A stretch of DNA of 10,619 bases from an uncultured Alphaproteobacteria bacterium (GTDB taxonomy: Bacteria; Pseudomonadota; Alphaproteobacteria; RF32; CAG-239): assembly GCA_900551585.1 (NCBI GenBank), contig URWU01000034.1, positions 1 to 10,619 of the forward strand, written 5' to 3'. A program made the translations under genes and the position numbers. The notes beneath the pieces are model-generated. The model saw nothing but the letters and a program-made list of their open reading frames with translations. It searched no databases and was not told the DNA's origin. Below, piece by piece: positions 6,107 through 10,619 of the stretch (position 1 is its first letter; the number at the start of each line of letters is the position of its first letter).

Positions 6107-7216
6107 ATGCAGATTGAAGAGCAGTTGACAGACTGGGTCCAGTTAATCAATTCTGAAAACGTCGGCCCGATAACTTTTTATAAATTGCTGAATATTTATA
6201 AAAACGCGGCAACTGCTCTTTCTGAACTGCCCAAGTTTCCCAAATACAAACTTTTTTCGCGTGATTTGGCCAAAAGGGAAATCGAAAAAGCCCAAAAACA
6301 AAAGATTCAGCTCATCACCCGGCAATCACCGCTTTATCCCGAAAGCCTCAGTCATATCGAGGACGCCCCGCCGGTATTATACATTGCCGGCAATATTCAG
6401 TTGTTACAAAACCCGTTGTCTTTATCTGTCGTCGGCGCCAGAAATGCATCAATCAACGGCCGTAAAACCGCCTCAAAAATAGCTTATGATTTAACCAATT
6501 CCGGCGTTTTGATAATTTCAGGCATGGCCAGAGGCATTGACAGCGCCGCCCACAAAGGCGCAATGTATGCCAAAAACCAACAAGGAGAAACGCTTGCCGT
6601 CCTCGGAACCGGCGTTGACGTCATTTACCCTTCGGAAAATAAAGCCCTCTACCGGCAGATTTTGGAAAACGGCGCCGTCATCTCGGAATTTCCGCTCGGC
6701 TCCGTTGCCCAGAGCAGCAATTTTCCGCGTCGCAACCGCATTGTTTCGGCTTTATCTTTAGGAACACTCGTTGTTGAAGCTTCTTTGCATTCCGGCTCTC
6801 TGATTACCGCCCGTCTGGCCTTGGAACAGGGCAAAGACATTTTTGCCGTTCCCGGTTCTCCACAAGACGGCAGAGCCTTAGGACCCAACAAATTAATCAA
6901 GGACGGCGCGACCTTAGTCGAAAATGCCGAAGATATTTTACAGGCTTTGCAGCTCAATAATCAAAAACAAATCATACAATATGTTGACAAGTTGCAAAAA
7001 AATGCCGATATTCCACAAATGTCACTACCCGACGCCACATCTGCCGGTGTCAAAACGCCTCTTTTGGATTATATCAACCGTGAAGGCGTTTATGTCGATG
7101 AGCTTATCCGCGCCAGCGGACTGAGCGCTTCCGAAGTTTCTCTGGAGCTTCTTGAGCTGGAAATGAACGGCAGGATTGAACGTCAGGTTGGTAACAAGGT
7201 CGCCTTAATAAAGTAG
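6107..7216 (+). CDS. dprA: DNA-processing protein DprA
   Basis: DprA binds incoming single-stranded DNA during natural transformation and loads RecA on it; it is also widespread in bacteria not known to be competent. The 369 residues show an N-terminal helical region (about 8-60, with ENVGPITFYKLL), then the Rossmann-like core (about 70-280) carrying VVGARNAS (108-115), SGMARGIDSAAHKGA (138-152), LAVLGTGVDVIYPSEN (163-178), FPRRNRIVSAL (206-216), VVEASLHSGSLITARLALE (222-240) and VPGSPQDGRALGPNKLIKDGA (248-268). A C-terminal winged-helix domain (about 316-369, VYVDELIRASGLS) completes the full-length form. The ATG is immediately adjacent to the plsY stop (6104-6106), with only a weak purine-rich stretch before it, so translation is probably coupled to plsY. 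topA follows after 17 nt. Confidence 0.96.
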   Translation: MQIEEQLTDWVQLINSENVGPITFYKLLNIYKNAATALSELPKFPKYKLFSRDLAKREIEKAQKQKIQLITRQSPLYPESLSHIEDAPPVLYIAGNIQLLQNPLSLSVVGARNASINGRKTASKIAYDLTNSGVLIISGMARGIDSAAHKGAMYAKNQQGETLAVLGTGVDVIYPSENKALYRQILENGAVISEFPLGSVAQSSNFPRRNRIVSALSLGTLVVEASLHSGSLITARLALEQGKDIFAVPGSPQDGRALGPNKLIKDGATLVENAEDILQALQLNNQKQIIQYVDKLQKNADIPQMSLPDATSAGVKTPLLDYINREGVYVDELIRASGLSASEVSLELLELEMNGRIERQVGNKVALIK

Positions 7217-7233
7217 CCAAAGGTAAAAAGAAT

Positions 7234-9687
7234 ATGAAATTAGTCATCGTAGAGTCCCCGGCAAAAGCCAAAACCATTAATAAGTATCTCGGTTCGGATT
7301 ATAATGTTCTGGCCAGTTTTGGTCATATTCGCGATTTACCGAGTAAAGACGGTTCGGTGCAGCCTGATCAGGATTTTGCCATGACCTGGGAGCTCAGCCC
7401 CGGCGGCCAAAAACGCTTGAAAGATATTGTAACCGCCGTCAAAGACGCCGACACCATCATTCTCGCATCCGACCCTGATAGAGAGGGAGAAGCAATTGCC
7501 TGGCATATTTTGGAAGAACTGACTGCCCGCAAAAAAATTGCCGGCAAAAAAATCGAGCGCGTCGTCTTCCATGAAATTACCAAAAACGCCGTAACCGAAG
7601 CGATTAAAAACCCGCGCACCATTGATGATAATCTGGTTTCCGCCTACATGGCACGCCGCGCATTGGACTATCTCGTCGGTTTTACCCTGTCTCCGGTTTT
7701 GTGGCGCAAACTGCCCGGTTCAAAATCAGCCGGACGCGTTCAATCCGTTGCGCTGCGCCTCATTTGTGACCGTGAAACCGAAATTGAAAAATTCAAAAGC
7801 GAAGAATATTGGACCATTGATGCCGAGCTTTTCACAGCCTCAAAGGCCGTTATCAAATCCCGCCTGATTACTCTGGACGGCAATAAGCTCGAAAAATTTG
7901 ACCTTAATAATGAAGCCAAAGCGCTTGAAGCCAAAGCCAAAATCGAAGCTCAGAATTTTGCGGTTTCCAATGTTGAACGCAAAAAAGCCAATCGTTATCC
8001 GTCACCGCCGTTCACAACCTCAACTTTGCAGCAGGAAGCCGCCAGAAAGTTAAGGTTTAGCGCAAAGAAAACCATGCAGGTGGCTCAAAAACTGTATGAA
8101 GACGGTTTGATTACCTACATGCGTACTGACGCCGTCAACTTATCGCAGGAAGCAATTTCATCTTGCCGCGAAGCCATTTTGAAATATTTCGGTGAGGCTT
8201 ATCTGCCTAAAACAGCCAAAGAATATAAAACAAAATCAAAAAATGCGCAGGAAGCCCACGAGGCAATCCGCCCGGCTCACATTTCCGATACGCCCAAAAA
8301 GCTGGAAACCAAACTCGATGCCGATGCTCACAAACTTTATGAACTGATTTGGAAACGTACGGTTGCCTGCCAGATGAACCCGGCAGTTTTGGATAAAGTT
8401 GTCATTGACGCCACTTCCGAAGATAAAAAAATTGTGTTGCGCGCCAATGGTCAGGTTATTGACTTTGACGGCTTCCTGAAACTTTATCAGGAAAGCAAGG
8501 ACGACAGCGACGACGATGATGAGAACCGCATTCTGCCGAATGTCGCCGAGGGCGAAAAAGTCGATAAGGGCGAAATTACCCCGGAACAGCATTTCACGAC
8601 CCCGCCGCCGCGCTTTACCGAAGCAAGCCTGGTCAAAAAGCTGGAAGAGCTCGGTATCGGCCGTCCGTCAACTTATGCCAGCATTATCTCTGTTTTGCAG
8701 GAAAGAAAATATGTTCGTGTCGAAAAACTGCGCTTCATTCCCGAAGACCGCGGCCGCATTGTGACTGTTTTCCTGGAAAATTACTTCAAAAAATATGTTG
8801 AATATGATTTCACGGCGCAGTTGGAAGAATTTTTAGATGACGTTTCCGCCGGCGAGATGGAATGGAAAAAGCTTTTGTCAGGCTTCTGGACCAAGTTTAT
8901 CAAAAACATTTCTGCCGTTCAGCCATTGCAAATCAGCGAAGTCATCGACAAGATTGACGAGGTTCTGTCTTATCACCTCTTCCCGCCGCGTGAAGACGGC
9001 ACAGACCCGCGTGTCTGCCCTGAATGCGGCAAAGGACGCCTGAGTATCAAGCTCGGCAAATTCGGCGCTTTTATCGGCTGCTCGAATTATCCGGAATGTA
9101 AATATACCAAACCTTTGACTGATGCCATGGAAGAAGCCGCCAATGATACGCCGCGCGCTCCCAATCCGGAAGACAAAGTTTTAGGAGAAATGAACGGCTT
9201 AAAGATTTATCTTAAAAAAGGCCCTTACGGTTTTTATGTCCAGCTTGGTGAAGATGCCACCGCAACAACCGAGAAACCGAAACGCTCCGCGCTGCCAAAA
9301 AATATTGCTCCGGACGAAATAACGTTCGAACAGGCCTCAACTTTGCTGAGTTTGCCCAAAAAACTCGGCAATGACATTGAAGTCAATGTCGGCAAATTCG
9401 GCCCTTATATCAAACAGGGCAACAAGTCTAAATCTTTGACCGGAGCTGATAATATCTTCAACATCACTTTGGAACGCGCTGAAGAAATTCTCAAAGGCGT
9501 TGCCGAACGCCCGGCCGGAAAATCATTAGGCATTCACCCCAAAGACAAAAAAGAAATCACTTTAAATTCAGGACGTTACGGACCTTACCTCAAATGGGGC
9601 AAAAACAATTATGCCCTTCCCAAAGATTATAAGGACAAAGAACTGACTTTAGATGATGCTTTGAAAATTATTGAAGCCAAAAAATAA
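7234..9687 (+). CDS. topA: DNA topoisomerase I (type IA)
   Basis: TopA relaxes negative supercoils by passing one strand through a transient single-strand break. The 817 residues begin with the TOPRIM domain: E7 in VESPAKAKT, then D80, D82 and E84 in SDPDREGEA, the metal-binding acidic set. The DNA-gate domain follows, with the catalytic tyrosine Y295 in GLITYMRTDAVNLS. GRPSTYASII (476-485) is conserved in the core. An acidic stretch DDSDDDDE (423-430) sits in a likely surface loop. The C-terminal part holds one four-cysteine zinc finger (C595, C598, C616, C622) and then repeats of the TopA C-terminal type around GPYGFYVQLG (663-672), GKFGPYIKQGNK (720-731) and GRYGPYLKWGKN (780-791). The ATG at 7234 follows AAAGGT at a spacing of 9 nt. 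The coding frame is intact, and a strong terminator lies directly after the stop. Confidence 0.98.
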   Translation: MKLVIVESPAKAKTINKYLGSDYNVLASFGHIRDLPSKDGSVQPDQDFAMTWELSPGGQKRLKDIVTAVKDADTIILASDPDREGEAIAWHILEELTARKKIAGKKIERVVFHEITKNAVTEAIKNPRTIDDNLVSAYMARRALDYLVGFTLSPVLWRKLPGSKSAGRVQSVALRLICDRETEIEKFKSEEYWTIDAELFTASKAVIKSRLITLDGNKLEKFDLNNEAKALEAKAKIEAQNFAVSNVERKKANRYPSPPFTTSTLQQEAARKLRFSAKKTMQVAQKLYEDGLITYMRTDAVNLSQEAISSCREAILKYFGEAYLPKTAKEYKTKSKNAQEAHEAIRPAHISDTPKKLETKLDADAHKLYELIWKRTVACQMNPAVLDKVVIDATSEDKKIVLRANGQVIDFDGFLKLYQESKDDSDDDDENRILPNVAEGEKVDKGEITPEQHFTTPPPRFTEASLVKKLEELGIGRPSTYASIISVLQERKYVRVEKLRFIPEDRGRIVTVFLENYFKKYVEYDFTAQLEEFLDDVSAGEMEWKKLLSGFWTKFIKNISAVQPLQISEVIDKIDEVLSYHLFPPREDGTDPRVCPECGKGRLSIKLGKFGAFIGCSNYPECKYTKPLTDAMEEAANDTPRAPNPEDKVLGEMNGLKIYLKKGPYGFYVQLGEDATATTEKPKRSALPKNIAPDEITFEQASTLLSLPKKLGNDIEVNVGKFGPYIKQGNKSKSLTGADNIFNITLERAEEILKGVAERPAGKSLGIHPKDKKEITLNSGRYGPYLKWGKNNYALPKDYKDKELTLDDALKIIEAKK

Positions 9688-9694
9688 AACGCAA

Positions 9695-9721
9695 AACGCT
9701 GCTAAAAAGCAGCGTTTTTTT
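9695..9721 (+). terminator. Rho-independent terminator after topA, possibly bidirectional
   Basis: An 8-bp GC-rich stem, AACGCTGC (9695-9702) with GCAGCGTT (9709-9716), encloses the loop TAAAAA and runs into a T tract ending at 9721. It starts 7 nt after the topA stop. Read on the minus strand the same stem is followed by TTTTGCGTTTTATTTTT, so it may also stop transcripts of the convergent gene at 9783-10565. Confidence 0.9.
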
Positions 9722-9784
9722 GATATATCCGCTGAAAAGGCTTCGTTTCACAACGAAGCCTTTTCAGCGGTTTAATAATATATC
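9722..9784. repeat. Second hairpin: 19-bp perfect stem with outer inverted repeat
   Basis: A perfect 19-bp stem (9729-9747 with 9752-9770, beginning CCGCTGAAAAGG) encloses the 4-nt loop TCAC. Outside it, GATATAT (9722-9728) is matched by ATATATC (9778-9784), flush with the stem on the left and offset by 7 nt on the right. The right end overlaps the stop codon of the minus-strand gene. Neither side carries a proper T tract, only TTTAATAATAT on the plus strand, so it is a poor classic terminator. It could be a backup terminator, an mRNA 3'-end stabiliser, or a small REP-like palindromic element. Confidence 0.75.
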
Positions 9785-10565
9785 ATCTGGAATAAAGAGA
9801 ATGCAGATAATCTCTGGCCTCCTCTACTGTTTCCTTATATCCCGTCCAATCATTATTGCCGTCATAAAGCCCTCGGAACTTGTCAAACAAACTAAAGGCT
9901 ATTTCACTGCGGCCATAATAAAAAGACTGCGAACCGTCACGGAAACTGACAAAAATATCAAGCTTGCGCGGACGACCGAAACTGCGCACAAAAGCTTCAT
10001 CAAAAATAAACGGAAAATAAGCAGGTTTCGCAACCTCAATTTCATAAAGTCCGTTTTTAATTTCGGCTTTGGCAAAATCCGCATCAAGTTTTTCCCTGTC
10101 CTTCTTGGTCAAACCCAAAAGACGAAATTCCTTATTGCGGATTTCTTCAATTTCTTTTTTTCGCAAATTTAATTTGTATAAGCCTTCTATCCCGCCTTCG
10201 GCATTCGCAATAATCTTTTTCTGATAAGCCGTCGGAGCCACCATCAAAAAACGCAGCAATTGACGATATAAACAATTTCGCGGCGCAGCATTCAAAACTT
10301 CTGTTTGCCGCGGTAAGACAATTGAAAGACCATTTTTTCCGAAGCCTACTTTTGCAACTCCGTTGCGTCTGACTGATAAATCCCACCCGGCTAAAACGAT
10401 TGTAACATCGTCAGGCAAAGCAGATAATGTTTCAGCAAACTCAGGAGAATATAAATCAACTTCTTTAAATGGATAGTTCTGTCTGATTAGAAACTTATGC
10501 ATTTCCTTAAATTCGAGAGTTTTACCGCCTGCGATAAAAATTCTCAGATTTTCTTTTTTCAACAT
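9783..10565 (-). CDS. Hypothetical protein, function not recognised
   Basis: I do not recognise this 260-residue protein. It has no signal peptide, long hydrophobic segment or cysteine cluster, so a soluble cytosolic protein is likely. The N-terminal third (about 7-85) alternates predicted strands and helices (LRIFIAGGKTLEFKEMHKFL, then DDVTIVLAGWDLS and GLSIVLPRQ), which suggests a small alpha/beta fold; this is an impression only. The middle (about 113-170) is rich in lysine and glutamate and probably helical. The C-terminal part has aromatic-rich stretches (PAYFPFIFDEAF, SQSFYYGRSEIAF). The ATG at 10565 has no visible Shine-Dalgarno, and the frame stays open through the 25 native bases above it to the adapter, so the gene could begin earlier and be cut at its 5' end. 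Residues MGSEMCIRDR in the longer frame come from the adapter. It is convergent with topA. Confidence 0.75.
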   Translation of the reverse strand: MLKKENLRIFIAGGKTLEFKEMHKFLIRQNYPFKEVDLYSPEFAETLSALPDDVTIVLAGWDLSVRRNGVAKVGFGKNGLSIVLPRQTEVLNAAPRNCLYRQLLRFLMVAPTAYQKKIIANAEGGIEGLYKLNLRKKEIEEIRNKEFRLLGLTKKDREKLDADFAKAEIKNGLYEIEVAKPAYFPFIFDEAFVRSFGRPRKLDIFVSFRDGSQSFYYGRSEIAFSLFDKFRGLYDGNNDWTGYKETVEEARDYLHSLYSR

Positions 10566-10590
10566 AATTACTAATTTAATTGGTTTATAT

Positions 10591-10619
10591 CTGTCTCTTA
10601 TACACATCTCCGAGCCCAC
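10591..10619 (-). other. Residual Nextera (Tn5) read-2 adapter, not genomic
   Basis: These bases are the reverse complement of the Illumina Nextera read-2 adapter: the Tn5 mosaic end (10591-10609) followed by CGAGCCCAC from the index-side adapter. Native sequence ends at 10590. On the minus strand the adapter encodes MGSEMCIRDR (the last codon shared with the junction), which is fused falsely to the hypothetical protein. Confidence 0.97.

Noticed and set aside
8497..8520. Acidic run in TopA (DDSDDDDE) as a possible insertion or fusion.
   Set aside because: It is a short low-complexity loop in an otherwise normal-length, collinear TopA; such variation is common.
9720..10172. Plus-strand frame of 150 codons running through the second hairpin.
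   Set aside because: It starts without a ribosome binding site, reads through the palindrome, and is the antisense shadow of the minus-strand hypothetical gene.
1..10619. Tn5 mosaic ends at both termini as evidence of a 10-kb transposon.
   Set aside because: They continue into Illumina-specific adapter bases (CAGCGTC on the left, CGAGCCCAC on the right), so they are library adapters, and no transposase gene is present.

Overview
The window is a chromosomal housekeeping segment of an alphaproteobacterium. It carries two conserved gene blocks that read away from each other. The minus-strand block is pyrH-frr-uppS-cdsA-rseP-bamA, and the plus-strand block is plsY-dprA-topA. BamA, RseP and CdsA point to a Gram-negative cell with an outer membrane. 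The two gene orders are those I know from Alphaproteobacteria, and base composition is mildly AT-leaning by eye. An uncultured, possibly host-associated lineage is a guess only. I see no defence system, prophage, insertion sequence with transposase, CRISPR array, rRNA or tRNA.

Both ends are not biological. Positions 1-26 match the Nextera (Tn5) read-1 adapter, and 10591-10619 match the reverse complement of the read-2 adapter. Native DNA is therefore 27-10590. Naive translation across the ends gives chimeric proteins: a BamA fragment with a false tail, and a hypothetical protein with a false MGSEMCIRDR head.

Layout: 27-1157 (-) is bamA, cut off in its fifth POTRA domain. 1181-2311 (-) is rseP, 2329-3117 (-) cdsA and 3098-3811 (-) uppS, which has a TTG start. 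At 3863-3985 lies a 123-bp imperfect palindrome between uppS and frr that contains the frr stop codon. 3979-4542 (-) is frr and 4547-5266 (-) pyrH. 5267-5452 is a divergent promoter region. 5453-6106 (+) is plsY, 6107-7216 (+) dprA and 7234-9687 (+) topA. 9688-9782 is a convergent region holding two consecutive hairpins. 9783-10565 (-) is an unrecognised protein.

The minus-strand block joins UMP phosphorylation (PyrH) and ribosome recycling (Frr) to envelope building: the lipid carrier precursor for peptidoglycan (UppS), CDP-diacylglycerol for phospholipids (CdsA), intramembrane proteolysis (RseP) and outer-membrane protein insertion (BamA). PlsY, on the other strand, makes the lysophosphatidate that is acylated to the phosphatidate used by CdsA. 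DprA (transforming DNA and RecA loading) and TopA (supercoil relaxation) are DNA-handling proteins. No wholly new system is evident. The items most worth a second look are the 123-bp palindromic element, the paired hairpins after topA, the absence of dxr between cdsA and rseP, and the orphan protein at the right end.
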